A stretch of 64,000 nt of DNA from Streptantibioticus ferralitis (GCF_029223525.1 NZ_JARHTQ010000028.1:1-64000), one strand, 5' to 3'. Shown: positions 45,255 through 53,973, counted from the stretch's first letter. Notes: generated from the letters alone by a model not told the origin. A program made the numbers and translations.

Positions 45255-46928
45255 TCACACACCCCACCAGACCGCCGTATCACCAGGCAGTACCACCTCA
45301 GCGCCCGGCGCTGCATCGATGTCCGCGCTGGCCAACAGCGGCCGCCCCGGCACGCGGACGGGCAACGGGTGCGCGGTCAGGTTGACCGTGCACCCGAGGC
45401 CGCCCCGGGCGCTGTCCCGACGGAACGCCAGCACGCCTTCCGGAGCGTCCAGCCAGGTCACGCGGTCGCCCGCGCCCAGTGCCGGGTGGTCCCTGCGCAC
45501 CGCGAGCGCGGCGCGGTAGAACTCCAGCGTCGAGTCGGGGTCACCGGTCTGCGCCTCGACGCTCAACTTCGCCCAGCCCTCCGGCTGCGGCAGCCAACTC
45601 GGGCCGCCGTCGACCGGACCGAAGCCGTACGGGGCCGCGCTGCCCGACCAGGGAATCGGCACCCGGCAGCCGTCACGGGTGCCCTCCTGTCCGCTGCTGC
45701 GGAAAAAGGCCGGATCCTGTCGGAACTCGTCCGGCAGTTCCGTCACCTCGGGCAGCCCCAACTCCTCGCCCTGGTAGAGATACGCGGAGCCGGGCAGCGC
45801 CAGCATCAGCAGCGTCGCCGCCCGTGCCCGGCGCAGTCCGCGCGCCGCGTCACCGACGCCCAGGCGCGTCGAGTGCCGTACCACGTCGTGGTTGGACAGC
45901 ACCCAGGTCGCGGGGGCGCCCACCGCGCTCATCGCGGCGAGCGAGTCCTCGATCACCCGGCGCAGTTCGGCCGCGTCCCAACCGGTGGTGAGGTACTCGA
46001 AGTTGAACGCCTGGTGCAGTTCGTCCGGACGCAGGTACAGCGCGCTGCGCTGCACCGTCGGGGTCCATGCCTCGGCGACCGCGATGCGCTCGCCCGGGTA
46101 GCTGTCCAAGACGGTGCGCCAGTCACGGTAGATCTCGTGCACACCGTCCTGGTCGAAGAACGGCAGCACCTGGTTGCCGAGCAGCTTCAACTGCTCGTCG
46201 TGCCCGATGTCGGGCAGGCCGGGCGCCTTCACCAGCCCGTGCGCCACATCGACCCGGAAGCCGTCCACGCCAAGGTCCAACCAGAACCGCAGGATCGACC
46301 GGAACTCCTCGTGCACCGCCGGGTGGTCCCAGTTGAAATCGGGCTGTTCGGCGGCGAACAGGTGCAGATACCACTCGCCGGGCGTCCCGTCCGGTTCGGT
46401 CACCCGGGTCCAGGCCGGTCCGCCGAAGATGGACTCCCAGTCGTTCGGCGGCAGTTCACCGTCCGAGCCCTTGCCGGGACGGAAGTGGAACCGCTCGCGC
46501 AGCGCCGATCCCGGCCCCTCCCGCAGCGCCCGCTGAAACCACTCGTGCTGGTCGGAGCAGTGGTTGGGCACCACGTCCACGATCACCCGCAGCCCCAACG
46601 CATGCGCGTCCCGTACCAGGTCGTCGGCGTCGGTGAGGGTGCCGAACATCGGGTCCACCGCACGGTAGTCCGCGACGTCGTACCCGGCGTCGGCCTGCGG
46701 TGAGGCGTAGAAGGGCGAGAGCCACACGGCGTCGACGCCCAGCTCCCGCAGATACGGCAGACGCGCCCGGACGCCGGGCAGATCGCCCATGCCGTCGCCG
46801 TTCGCATCCGCGAAACTGCGCGGATACACCTGGTAGATGACCGCCTCACGCCACCATTCGGAGCGTTCCTGACGGTCGGGGAGACGGGGCGTCGGGCAGA
46901 CGGCGTCGGCGAGATGCTGGCTGGTCAT
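45255..46928 (-). CDS. Alpha-glucosidase (GH13)
   Basis: A 557-residue GH13 enzyme acting on alpha-1,4-glucosides such as maltose. It has IIDVVPNH-type VIVDVVPNHCSDQH, the nucleophile Asp in DGFRVDVAHG, the acid/base Glu in AVAEAW and the transition-state Asp in VLSNHDVVRH. It lacks a signal peptide, so it works in the cytoplasm on imported sugar. In S. coelicolor the equivalent gene sits with malEFG and malR; none of those is present here. ATG 46928 has GGAGG upstream. Confidence 0.92.
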   Translation of the reverse strand: MTSQHLADAVCPTPRLPDRQERSEWWREAVIYQVYPRSFADANGDGMGDLPGVRARLPYLRELGVDAVWLSPFYASPQADAGYDVADYRAVDPMFGTLTDADDLVRDAHALGLRVIVDVVPNHCSDQHEWFQRALREGPGSALRERFHFRPGKGSDGELPPNDWESIFGGPAWTRVTEPDGTPGEWYLHLFAAEQPDFNWDHPAVHEEFRSILRFWLDLGVDGFRVDVAHGLVKAPGLPDIGHDEQLKLLGNQVLPFFDQDGVHEIYRDWRTVLDSYPGERIAVAEAWTPTVQRSALYLRPDELHQAFNFEYLTTGWDAAELRRVIEDSLAAMSAVGAPATWVLSNHDVVRHSTRLGVGDAARGLRRARAATLLMLALPGSAYLYQGEELGLPEVTELPDEFRQDPAFFRSSGQEGTRDGCRVPIPWSGSAAPYGFGPVDGGPSWLPQPEGWAKLSVEAQTGDPDSTLEFYRAALAVRRDHPALGAGDRVTWLDAPEGVLAFRRDSARGGLGCTVNLTAHPLPVRVPGRPLLASADIDAAPGAEVVLPGDTAVWWGV

Positions 46929-46963
46929 GGATTCTGCTGGACCTCCGGGGGCGCGGCCATGGC

Positions 46964-48922
46964 CTACGTCAGTGCGGCGAGGGTACTGCCGTCCGGCAGT
47001 CGGCCGCTGAGCTCCGGGTGACTCGTCGGCTTGGCGGGTACGGCCAGGGTGTGGCCGTCAGCGGTGCTGCGCACCGCGCCGCCAGCGCTGATCGACGTCA
47101 CCTCGGGGCTGCCCGCCGCCACCAGGTACCAGTGGCCGGTGGGCGACTTCCACAGCACGCCGGACAGCACACCGGGCGACATCGGGCCGCAGGCCGCGGT
47201 GGACTGCCCGCGGGCGACCACGGTGGCCGGGGTGTTCGCGGCGGTCGCCGGCGGCACGAACTGCACCGAGACATGGTCGGCGCCGGACCAGGTGTCGGCC
47301 CGGGTGCACAGCCAGTTCGCCGTACCGGCGTCGTCCGGCAGCTGCTGGTCGGCGAACTGCCAGTTCCCCACCGTACGCACGCCGTTGCCACGCGCCGCAG
47401 CGAGCCGGCAGGCGGCGTGCGCCCAATCGCCCAGCGCCTGCGGGTCGTTGACCTCGCCCTGTTTGGCGCCCGGTCCGCTGGCATGGGTCAGATGGGCGGG
47501 GGTGAGCTCCGCCAGATCGGTCAGCAGGAACGGCTGCTGATCGGGGGTGCCCGCCCTGGGGGTCAGCCGCATCGCGGTCCACGAGGAGTCGGCGGCGCCG
47601 CACGAGCCGTCGGCGGCCGGCACCGGCACCGGGTCGGTGACACCGTCCGCCGAGCGCTTCAGCGGCTGCGGCGCCCCGCCGGGCTTGAGGAGGTTCCGCA
47701 GCTCCGCGTGCTCGATCCACGGCGCGGTCAGATAGCGGGCGTTGCCGTCGGACCTGGTGACCACCACCGCGGACGCCGAAGCGGTGGACGCGCCGTCGAC
47801 CCGGGCGAAGTCCAGCACCGGCGCCGCGCCGCCGTCCACCGGCTCCGCGTACCGCACCACCCGCAGGCCGTCGTAGAGCAGCACCACGCCCGCACCCTCC
47901 ACATCCCCCGCGAACAGCAGCTGCGGCGAGGTGACCGGCGGGGTCTGCGCGGTGCCCGGGGTGGCCGAGACCCGTACCGCGTCGCTCGGCCGGGCCCATA
48001 CGTCGAGCGCGCGCTGCAGCAGGCCATGGTCGTCGGTGCGGTCGCCGCGCGCAGGCCAGGAGGAGAAGTCCAGTCGGGCGGTGCGCGTCCAGGTGCCGGA
48101 GTCCGCGCGTACCACCCCGGACGGGTCCAACACCCGGTTCAGCGCGGCCTGTTGCGGCCCCAGCGGCCCCGCGGCCCCGAAACCGCCGCCGCCACCGTCC
48201 CCCGGCACCCCGAGCAGCGCGACGGCGACGGTGGCCGCCGCGGCGATCGCCGCACCGGCCCGTACGTGCTGCCGCCTGCGCATCAGATCGGTGGGCCGGG
48301 CGTGCACCACGCACGGGTCGAACTCGGCGGTGGCCAGCGACCGGAAGTCCACCGTCTTCGCGGCGGCTGACGCGTCGTGCATGGCCTTGCGCGGGGCGGC
48401 CACCCCGACCGCCGCCAGCAGCGCCGTGGTCTGCTCCTCGTCGAGGCCCTCGACCCCGCGCACCGCGTACGCGGCCCGGGCCGGGGCGTCCAGCTCGGAC
48501 AGGGCGCGGTCCAGCGCGAGCTCGTCCATGTCCCCGGTGCGCGGAAACAGCCGCAGGCCCAGCACCTGCGGCGGCAGCGGCGCGGCCACCAGGGCGGCCC
48601 GCGCCCAACGCCGCCATCCGGCCTGCCGCCTGCCGTAGGCCAGCGCACCCCGCACCACCTCGCCCCGCACCAAGGCGTACGCCGGATCGGCGTCCTCGCC
48701 GACCCCGGTGGCCGGACGCCGGGTGCGCGGCAGGGCGCGCTGCACCAGCCGGTGCGAGAGCAGTACCCGCCGATGCCGGCCCATGGCGGCGGGCAGTGTG
48801 ACGTACGCGATCCGCACCAGCCGCGGATAGTGCTCGACGAGCGCCGCCTCGGCGTCGTCGACATCCACGGGCTCGGCTTCCACGGCTTCGACGTCGGTCA
48901 CGGTTGCCTGCTGCGTATCCAC
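46964..48922 (-). CDS. Membrane-tethered sigma-factor-like protein
   Basis: A 652-residue protein in three parts. Residues ~25-200 resemble a divergent ECF sigma factor: a region 2-like stretch at 28-65 and a region 4-like LSELDAPARAAYAVRGVEGL at 141-160, but no convincing DNA-recognition helix. One small-residue membrane helix lies at ~221-240 (GAAIAAAATVAVALLG). About 400 residues follow outside the cell, with a Gly-rich hinge. GTG 48922 has a weak GGGA site. The rhomboid-like gene is just upstream on the same strand. Confidence 0.65.
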   Translation of the reverse strand: MDTQQATVTDVEAVEAEPVDVDDAEAALVEHYPRLVRIAYVTLPAAMGRHRRVLLSHRLVQRALPRTRRPATGVGEDADPAYALVRGEVVRGALAYGRRQAGWRRWARAALVAAPLPPQVLGLRLFPRTGDMDELALDRALSELDAPARAAYAVRGVEGLDEEQTTALLAAVGVAAPRKAMHDASAAAKTVDFRSLATAEFDPCVVHARPTDLMRRRQHVRAGAAIAAAATVAVALLGVPGDGGGGGFGAAGPLGPQQAALNRVLDPSGVVRADSGTWTRTARLDFSSWPARGDRTDDHGLLQRALDVWARPSDAVRVSATPGTAQTPPVTSPQLLFAGDVEGAGVVLLYDGLRVVRYAEPVDGGAAPVLDFARVDGASTASASAVVVTRSDGNARYLTAPWIEHAELRNLLKPGGAPQPLKRSADGVTDPVPVPAADGSCGAADSSWTAMRLTPRAGTPDQQPFLLTDLAELTPAHLTHASGPGAKQGEVNDPQALGDWAHAACRLAAARGNGVRTVGNWQFADQQLPDDAGTANWLCTRADTWSGADHVSVQFVPPATAANTPATVVARGQSTAACGPMSPGVLSGVLWKSPTGHWYLVAAGSPEVTSISAGGAVRSTADGHTLAVPAKPTSHPELSGRLPDGSTLAALT

Positions 48923-49019
48923 GTCCCGTCAAACGAGTTGTTCAAGCGATGGTCACCGCGATCGTTTGGGTGATGGGTCAGCGGCTTCCGGCCGCCGCGA
49001 CGGTCGGTGGGCCGGCGCC

Positions 49020-49598
49020 CTACCCGGACCGCCTGGCGGTGCCCGCCGCGAGGCCGATGGCCAGCGCGGCCAGATGGCCCGCGTCCACGAACGCGCGCCG
49101 ACGCCGCAGCAACGGCCGTACGCCCAGCGCCAACAGCCCGGTGACGGCGGCCGCGCGCAGCCCGGGGTGCGGGATGCGGGCGGCGCGGCCGCCCACGACC
49201 GCATTGAAGCCGTAGCTCGGGCCCACGTCGATGGCCCGGGCCGTCTCCGCCGAGCTGCCGACGGCCCGCAGCCCCGCGTACACCAGCAGGCTCGCGCCGA
49301 TGTGCCCCAGCGCGAAGACCCCGGCCGTGCGACGCGCGCCCCAGGCCGCTTCCGAGCGGCCGAGCACCGTGACCAGCAGCGCGGTGTGGGCCGGGCCCGG
49401 CGCCGCCTCGGTGAGGAAGGCGCTGGTGGCCAGGGTGTGCCAGCGACCGGCGCGGAGGTTGTCGAGATTCGTGGAGTGGGCACGCAGCAGCTTCTCGCGC
49501 CGCTCGGGGGCCAGTTGCCCGATCCCGTACGCACCGAGCGCCACCACTGTGGCGTACAGCGCCGTGGCCCACGGGACACGCGTTCGCGATGAGGTCAT
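49020..49598 (-). CDS. Rhomboid-like intramembrane protein
   Basis: A 192-residue membrane protein with about six helices. The candidate catalytic Ser lies in GPSYGFNAVVGG and the His in DAGHLAALAIGLAAG, which fits a compact rhomboid serine protease. The ribosome site is weak. It precedes the membrane-tethered sigma-like gene by 97 bp. Upstream lies a broken murJ fragment, so its promoter must be inside that relic. Many streptomycete rhomboid-like proteins have no tested activity. Confidence 0.7.
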   Translation of the reverse strand: MTSSRTRVPWATALYATVVALGAYGIGQLAPERREKLLRAHSTNLDNLRAGRWHTLATSAFLTEAAPGPAHTALLVTVLGRSEAAWGARRTAGVFALGHIGASLLVYAGLRAVGSSAETARAIDVGPSYGFNAVVGGRAARIPHPGLRAAAVTGLLALGVRPLLRRRRAFVDAGHLAALAIGLAAGTARRSG

Positions 49599-49613
49599 CG
49601 GTCCATCATCGGT

Positions 49614-50201
49614 GATCGTCCCCGCCGCGTTCTTCTTCCTGGCGTTCGGCCCGCAACTCGCCGAGCTGGCCTTCGCGCACGGGACCGCGAGCGCCGCCCC
49701 GACGCTGCCCTGCGGCCGGATGCTGCAGCGTTCGGTCTTGGCCTGATCCCGTTCTCCGCCCAGTACCTGATGCTGCGCGGCTGCTACGCCTTCGAGGACA
49801 CCCGGACCCCGTTCTGGACCGCCGTGTTGATCTCCACGGTGAACATCGCGCTGGCCACCGTCTGCCACTGGCTGCTGCCGGTGCGCTGGGCGGTGACCGG
49901 GATGGCGGCCGGGTACGCCGCGTCGTACGGCGTCGGGCTGCTGGTCACCGCGGCACTGCTGCGCCGTCGGCTGGCGGGGCGGCTGGACGGCGAGCGGCTG
50001 CTGCGGACCTAGGGCAAGCTGGGCGCCGCCGCGCTGGCCGCGGCCGCCGCGGGATGGACGGCCGCACATGCCGCGTCCGGGACGGCGTCCGCGGTGGTCG
50101 AACTGGCCGCGGGCGGTGTGGTGATGGCGGGGCTGTACCTGGTCCTCGCCCGTGTGCTGCGTGTCACCGAGCTGAACAGCCCGAAGAGCGTGGTGCGTTG
50201 A
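49614..50201 (+). pseudogene. murJ: MurJ/MviN lipid II flippase, broken C-terminal part
   Basis: The first frame reads PAAFFFLAFGPQLAELAFAHG and GRMLQ, as in MurJ. A one-base loss near 49731 then shifts the frame to AFGLGLIPFSAQYLMLRG and YAFEDTRTPFWTAVL. A TAG at 50010-50012 interrupts LLRT-GKLGAA, after which the same frame runs on to TGA 50199-50201. The N-terminal two thirds are absent. The rhomboid gene begins where the missing part would be. It cannot encode a working flippase. Confidence 0.88.
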
Positions 50202-50205
50202 CCCG

Positions 50206-50535
50206 TTATCGGGAGGCGGGCGAGCGAAGAGTGCGGGAGACCACAGCGGTGCGCTGGTAGTGCTTCATCTCCTCGATGTCGCCGATGTACGGGCGGATCT
50301 CCGCGAGGAACCCGCGGAAGTACGGGCCGCCGCGGAATCCCTGCTCATGGTCCTCGACCGAGGCCCACTCGATGCGCAGCACGTAGCGCTCGGGGTCCTC
50401 CACGCCCTGCGCCAGCTCGTAGTCCAGGCACTGCGGGGCGAGGTCCAGCTGTTCGGCGGCGGCCGCGTACGCCTTCTCGAAGGCGATGCGGCGCTCGTGG
50501 TCCGCGATGCGGTAGCGGATGTACTCGACGATCAT
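50206..50535 (-). CDS. ABM-fold (antibiotic biosynthesis monooxygenase-like) protein
   Basis: A 109-residue dimeric alpha-beta barrel protein of the ABM type: VEYIRYRI first strand, AFEKAYAAAAEQL helix, PQCLDYEL and ERYVLRIEWASVEDHEQGF. Members oxidise quinol-like compounds or act as small heme or cofactor-binding proteins; no specific residues settle it. ATG 50535 follows AAGGGGA. It stands alone, ending 4 bp after the murJ relic on the opposite strand. Confidence 0.8.
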   Translation of the reverse strand: MIVEYIRYRIADHERRIAFEKAYAAAAEQLDLAPQCLDYELAQGVEDPERYVLRIEWASVEDHEQGFRGGPYFRGFLAEIRPYIGDIEEMKHYQRTAVVSRTLRSPASR

Positions 50536-50751
50536 CGAGGTCCCCTTCTCGCTGATTCACCGGGGTCGGCCGACCGCGCCGGCAAACACCCCCTCACCAG
50601 GACGTTACGGCCATCCGCCGCCGCCGTCGCCCGGGCGCGCGGTCCTTTTTGCGGCTGGCACACCAAATAGGCCAGAAAGCTCCGGCGCACGACCTTTCGC
50701 TCCCGGGCTGCCATCCGGCACCGGCGCCCGTCCGTACGTACCCCGTACCGG

Positions 50752-51138
50752 CTACGCCGAGGCCTCGCGTACCAGGCAGAACGGGTGGCCCGCGGGGTCG
50801 GCGTAGATCCGCCATCCCCGGGCGTCGTCCCCGGTGTCCAGGGCGGTGGCGCCGAGCCCGAGCACCGCGCGCTCGGCGGCGTCAAGGTCCTTGACACCGA
50901 TGTCGAGATGGAACTGCTGCGGCCGCTCGGGGTCGGGCCAGCGCGGCGGTCGGTGGTCCGCGGCGCGCTGGAAGGCGAGCACGCTCCCGGCGGGGGTGTG
51001 CAGGGTGGCCCAGTCGTCGCCCAGGGCCCCGCGCCGGTCAGGCCGGTTCACCTCGCCGCCGAGCAAGCCCTGGTAGAAACGGGCCAGTTGCAGGACTTCG
51101 GGACAGTCCAGCACGACGCACTGCAGGTCGCCGAGCAC
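50752..51138 (-). CDS. VOC-family (glyoxalase-like) protein
   Basis: A 128-residue vicinal oxygen chelate fold protein with two beta-alpha-beta modules: VVLDCPEVLQLARFYQGLLG and FHLDIGVKDLDAAERAV, ending YADPAGHPFCLV. Metal-type His/Glu positions are only partly kept, as in bleomycin-resistance-like and uncharacterised Glyoxalase_6 members. GTG 51138 has GAAGGAG 8 nt upstream. It is divergent from the SPW protein gene; three 18-bp repeats lie between. Confidence 0.8.
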   Translation of the reverse strand: MLGDLQCVVLDCPEVLQLARFYQGLLGGEVNRPDRRGALGDDWATLHTPAGSVLAFQRAADHRPPRWPDPERPQQFHLDIGVKDLDAAERAVLGLGATALDTGDDARGWRIYADPAGHPFCLVREASA

Positions 51139-51189
51139 GTGCTCACTCCTTCGTATGCCGGGCGTCGCACGAGTGGGGCGGCCGCCCCC

Positions 51190-51243
51190 TGGTGATCTGG
51201 ACCGTACTGGTGATGTGGACCGTACTGGTGGTCTGGACCGTAC
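51190..51243. repeat. 18-bp tandem repeats (three copies)
   Basis: The units TGGTGATCTGGACCGTAC, TGGTGATGTGGACCGTAC and TGGTGGTCTGGACCGTAC lie in the divergent spacer between the VOC and SPW genes. The third contains GTGGTCTGGACC, close to half of a DasR-type dre site. Confidence 0.9.
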
Positions 51244-51391
51244 TGGAAGAACGCCAGGTGGTGGATCACCCGTGATCGAACGCGATAGGAACGATCTGTT
51301 TCGATAAATGGGCAAAAAGCGCACAATGGACATGCGGCCCCGCGCCGCCAGGCGCGGTCCAGTTGTGTGCGCAGTGAAGGAGATGAGTGGT

Positions 51392-51856
51392 ATGGCCGAC
51401 GTCTCACGCCACGCAGGTGATCTTTCGCAGCACCCTGATGTGCACGAGATGCGGGAACGCTACGCCCGTGTGATGGCCGGGCGAACCGAGGTGGCCGTGG
51501 ACGGGCTGGTGCTCCTTGCCGGCCTGTGGTGCGCCGTCTCGGCCTGGACGGTCCACTTCTCCGCGGCCCGTCCGGACCTCGCGATCAACAACCTCATCAT
51601 CGGCGTCACCGTGGCCGTGATCGGCCTCGGTCTCACCATGGCACCCGACCGGATGGCGGGCCTTAGCTGGGCCGCGGCCGCGATGGGGATCTGGCTGATC
51701 ATCTCGCCCTGGGTGGTCACCCGCGCTCCGGACACGGGCGTCATCTGGAGCAACGTCGTAGTCGGCGCTGTCATCTGCCTGTTGGGCCTGGTGGCCGCGG
51801 GGGCGGTGGTGAGGGGCAGGAAGGCGACATCGGCAGCAACAACAGCCACTCGGTAA
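51392..51856 (+). CDS. SPW-repeat membrane protein
   Basis: A 154-residue protein with four hydrophobic helices in two repeats. The second carries the family motif in IISPWVV; the matching place in the first reads VSAWTVH. The hydrophilic N-terminus has HPDVHEMRERYARV. SPW proteins are small membrane proteins of unknown role, often linked to stress regulons. ATG 51392 is chosen because GGAG lies 9 nt upstream; ATG 51383 is too close to it. Confidence 0.82.
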   Translation: MADVSRHAGDLSQHPDVHEMRERYARVMAGRTEVAVDGLVLLAGLWCAVSAWTVHFSAARPDLAINNLIIGVTVAVIGLGLTMAPDRMAGLSWAAAAMGIWLIISPWVVTRAPDTGVIWSNVVVGAVICLLGLVAAGAVVRGRKATSAATTATR

Positions 51857-51953
51857 CCGGAAGGGCTGTCTCCCACGCGCCTTTGGGGCGGCGCGCGGGC
51901 GGCAGCCTTTCGCGCTTTGCGCGCCGGTCGATCTGACCATCTGTCAGCTATGG

Positions 51954-52826
51954 CTACAGGGCGGTCAGATTGAGTCGGCGCAGCCGTTCGACGTCGGCGA
52001 GGATGTCGAGTTCGACGATCTTCCCGCGCCGGATGGTGAACCCCATGACCGCCATCGGCTGCCCCTCCGGAGCCGTCACGACCCCTACCGTTCCGTTCAC
52101 CAGCGCGGGTCGCGCGAACTGAGCGAACCGCTGGAAGGCGAGCGCCTGTCCGGCCACCGCCCGCGCACCGCGGAACTCCATGGGCACCGCTGCGGCACCG
52201 GTGTCGGCCCGCAGAACGACATCCGGGTCGAGCAACGCGACCAGCGCGTCGAAGTCACCGCCGCGCGAGGCGGCGAGGAAGGCGTCGACGACCTCTCGCT
52301 GACGGGTGAGATCGGCGTCGGCGACCGGGGCCGCCCCCTGCACCCGGCGGCGTGCCCGGCTCGCGAGTTGCCGCGCCGCGGTCGGGGTGCGCCCGACCAT
52401 GGGGGCGATCTCCTCGAACGGCACCGCGAACATGTCGTGCAGCACGAACGCCAGCCGCTCGGCCGGGGACAGCGTCTCCAGTACCACGAGCAGCGCGAGA
52501 CCGACCGAGTCGGCCAGCAGCGCCTGCTGCTCTGGATCGATCCCTTCCGCGCTGCTCACCAGCGGGTCGGGCACCCGCCCGGCCAGCGGCTCCTCGCCCC
52601 GCGACGTGCGGGATCGCAGTATGTCCAGACACACCCGGCCGACGACGGTCGTCAGCCATCCGCCCAGGTTGTCGATGCCACCGCTGCCCGAGCGGCTGAG
52701 CCGCAGCCACGCTTCCTGGACGGCGTCGTCCGCCTCGCTCAGCGAGCCGAGCATCCGGTAGGCCACCGCCCGCAGGTGGCCGCGGTGCGCCTCGAACCGT
52801 TCCGCCAGAAATTCGCTCTCGTCCAT
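51954..52826 (-). CDS. ECF41/SigJ-like sigma factor with SnoaL-like C-terminus
   Basis: A 290-residue ECF sigma factor. Region 2 is RAVAYRMLGSLSEADDAVQEAWLRL, given here in part as SEADDAVQEAW, with the GGWLTTVVGR linker. Region 4 is FEEIAPMVGRTPTAARQLASRARRR. About 100 further residues form a SnoaL-like domain, which in ECF41 proteins tunes activity without an anti-sigma factor. The conserved ECF41 tail motifs look degenerate here. Its own promoter carries a perfect TGTCACA-N16-CGTC. It is divergent from an AhpD-like gene, the classic ECF41 partner. Confidence 0.9.
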   Translation of the reverse strand: MDESEFLAERFEAHRGHLRAVAYRMLGSLSEADDAVQEAWLRLSRSGSGGIDNLGGWLTTVVGRVCLDILRSRTSRGEEPLAGRVPDPLVSSAEGIDPEQQALLADSVGLALLVVLETLSPAERLAFVLHDMFAVPFEEIAPMVGRTPTAARQLASRARRRVQGAAPVADADLTRQREVVDAFLAASRGGDFDALVALLDPDVVLRADTGAAAVPMEFRGARAVAGQALAFQRFAQFARPALVNGTVGVVTAPEGQPMAVMGFTIRRGKIVELDILADVERLRRLNLTAL

Positions 52827-52827
52827 C

Positions 52828-52854
52828 GGTCACATTCTCCCGTCGCGTTCCGTC
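52828..52854 (+). promoter_or_regulatory. ECF41-type promoter for the AhpD-like gene
   Basis: GGTCACA (52828-52834), 16 bases, CGTC (52851-52854). One mismatch from the ECF41 consensus. It lies just outside the sigma gene start and points at the AhpD-like gene. Confidence 0.6.
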
Positions 52855-52898
52855 AGTGCAGTGACGTCGGTTTGTGCAGTGACGTCCGTCAGAGCAGT

Positions 52899-52925
52899 GA
52901 CGAACGAATCCGACTCGATGTGACA
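52899..52925 (-). promoter_or_regulatory. ECF41-type promoter for the sigma gene itself
   Basis: Minus-strand TGTCACA (52919-52925), 16 bases, CGTC (52899-52902). A second TGTCACA lies 15 bp further upstream (52934-52940) without a paired CGTC. This predicts self-activation. Confidence 0.65.
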
Positions 52926-52953
52926 CGACACGATGTGACAAGGGAGAACGCCG

Positions 52954-53421
52954 ATGGCGACGACGCGGGCACGGATGCAGAACCCGGCCGTGATCATTCC
53001 TGAGGCCATGGAGTCCATTCTGGCCGTGGTGAAGGCCGCGAGGACGGGTGGTGTGCCGGAGACGACGCTCGAACTGGTCCATCTGCGCGCGAGCCAGATC
53101 AACGGCTGCGGTTTCTGCGTCGACGCGGGCGCCCGCAGCGCCAGGAAGGCGGGCGAGAGCGACGAGCGGCTGCTCGCGGTGGCGGCCTGGCGGGAGACGC
53201 CGTACTTCACCGACGCCGAACGCGCGGCACTGGCGCTCGCCGAGGCCGCCACCCGGCTGGCCGACCGGCCCGACCCGGTACCCGACGCGATCTGGGACGA
53301 GGCCGCCGCCCACTACGACGAGCGCCAGCTCGCGGGGCTGCTCCTGTGGATCGGCGTGACCAACCTCTTCAACCGCCTCAACGCCACCACCAAGCAGATC
53401 GCGGGCACGGTGACCTGGTAG
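52954..53421 (+). CDS. Carboxymuconolactone decarboxylase/AhpD-like protein
   Basis: A 155-residue protein of the CMD/AhpD superfamily. The redox motif is NGCGFCVDAGARSA (C-x2-C, with the downstream His/Ala position changed). The helical C-terminus has LLLWIGVTNLFNRLN. Such proteins reduce peroxides or related oxidants through the Cys pair. They are the most common target of ECF41 sigma factors, which agrees with the divergent sigma gene and the promoter at 52828-52854. ATG 52954 follows AGGGAG. Confidence 0.9.
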   Translation: MATTRARMQNPAVIIPEAMESILAVVKAARTGGVPETTLELVHLRASQINGCGFCVDAGARSARKAGESDERLLAVAAWRETPYFTDAERAALALAEAATRLADRPDPVPDAIWDEAAAHYDERQLAGLLLWIGVTNLFNRLNATTKQIAGTVTW

Positions 53422-53524
53422 CCGGGCTCGCACTCTTGAGGGTATGTGCGTTGGCCGCGCGGTGAGTTGCTCCGGCCGCACACCATGCGGCTCGACGCAC
53501 TGCCGTCCCGCGGTCCGGCGCCGC

Positions 53525-53740
53525 GCGCGGAGACCAGGTCGAACCTACCGGTGGGAAAGGTGCGGGCCAGGTCGCGCCTTCGGCTGTACGGCGGTCGTCG
53601 GCACCGGCTGTGGATGCGTGAACTGCCTTGCGTCGTAGGGCGGTTGGAGGTATGTCGACCGAGGTCACCCGCCAGGTGTGGGCGGCCAGCCAGACGGCGT
53701 CTCCGCCCTCGCCGCACCCCAGGTCGGGGAAAAGACCGTC
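53525..53740 (-). pseudogene. SAM-dependent methyltransferase remnant
   Basis: On the minus strand one frame gives LGCGEGGDAVWLAAHTWRV (SAM motif I) and VTSVDIPPTALRRKAV. A frameshift then moves similarity to DLARTFPTGRFDLVSA (motif III region). Beyond that nothing recognisable remains, and the start is missing too. The rest of 53422-54049 holds no credible gene. Confidence 0.78.
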
Positions 53741-53852
53741 AGCGGCATACAGCGATCATCGCCACAGGCCGCGGACCTGGCCGATGCCCGGCCCGGTAAC
53801 GGGAGACGTAGAAGTCTGCTGAGCGGACGCTGGGTGGCTCACCACACAAGCG

Positions 53853-53888
53853 AAGGCCGCCACCTCCTCCCTGGAGATGGCGGCCCTT
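53853..53888. terminator. Hairpin in the 53.4-54.0 kb spacer
   Basis: AAGGCCGCCA (53853-53862) pairs with TGGCGGCCCTT (53878-53888) around a 15-nt loop. It has no T-run. Confidence 0.45.
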
Positions 53889-53973
53889 GCCGTGCCACCT
53901 GACGATGCATCAGGTATCTGTACGACCGGTGCGCACCCGGTGCACAAGGCCCTGGAAGACAGCCGGGATCGAT

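Noticed and set aside
53446-53799. 117-codon plus-strand frame between the AhpD-like gene and glnA
   Set aside because: The opposite strand carries recognisable methyltransferase motifs; this frame is its shadow.
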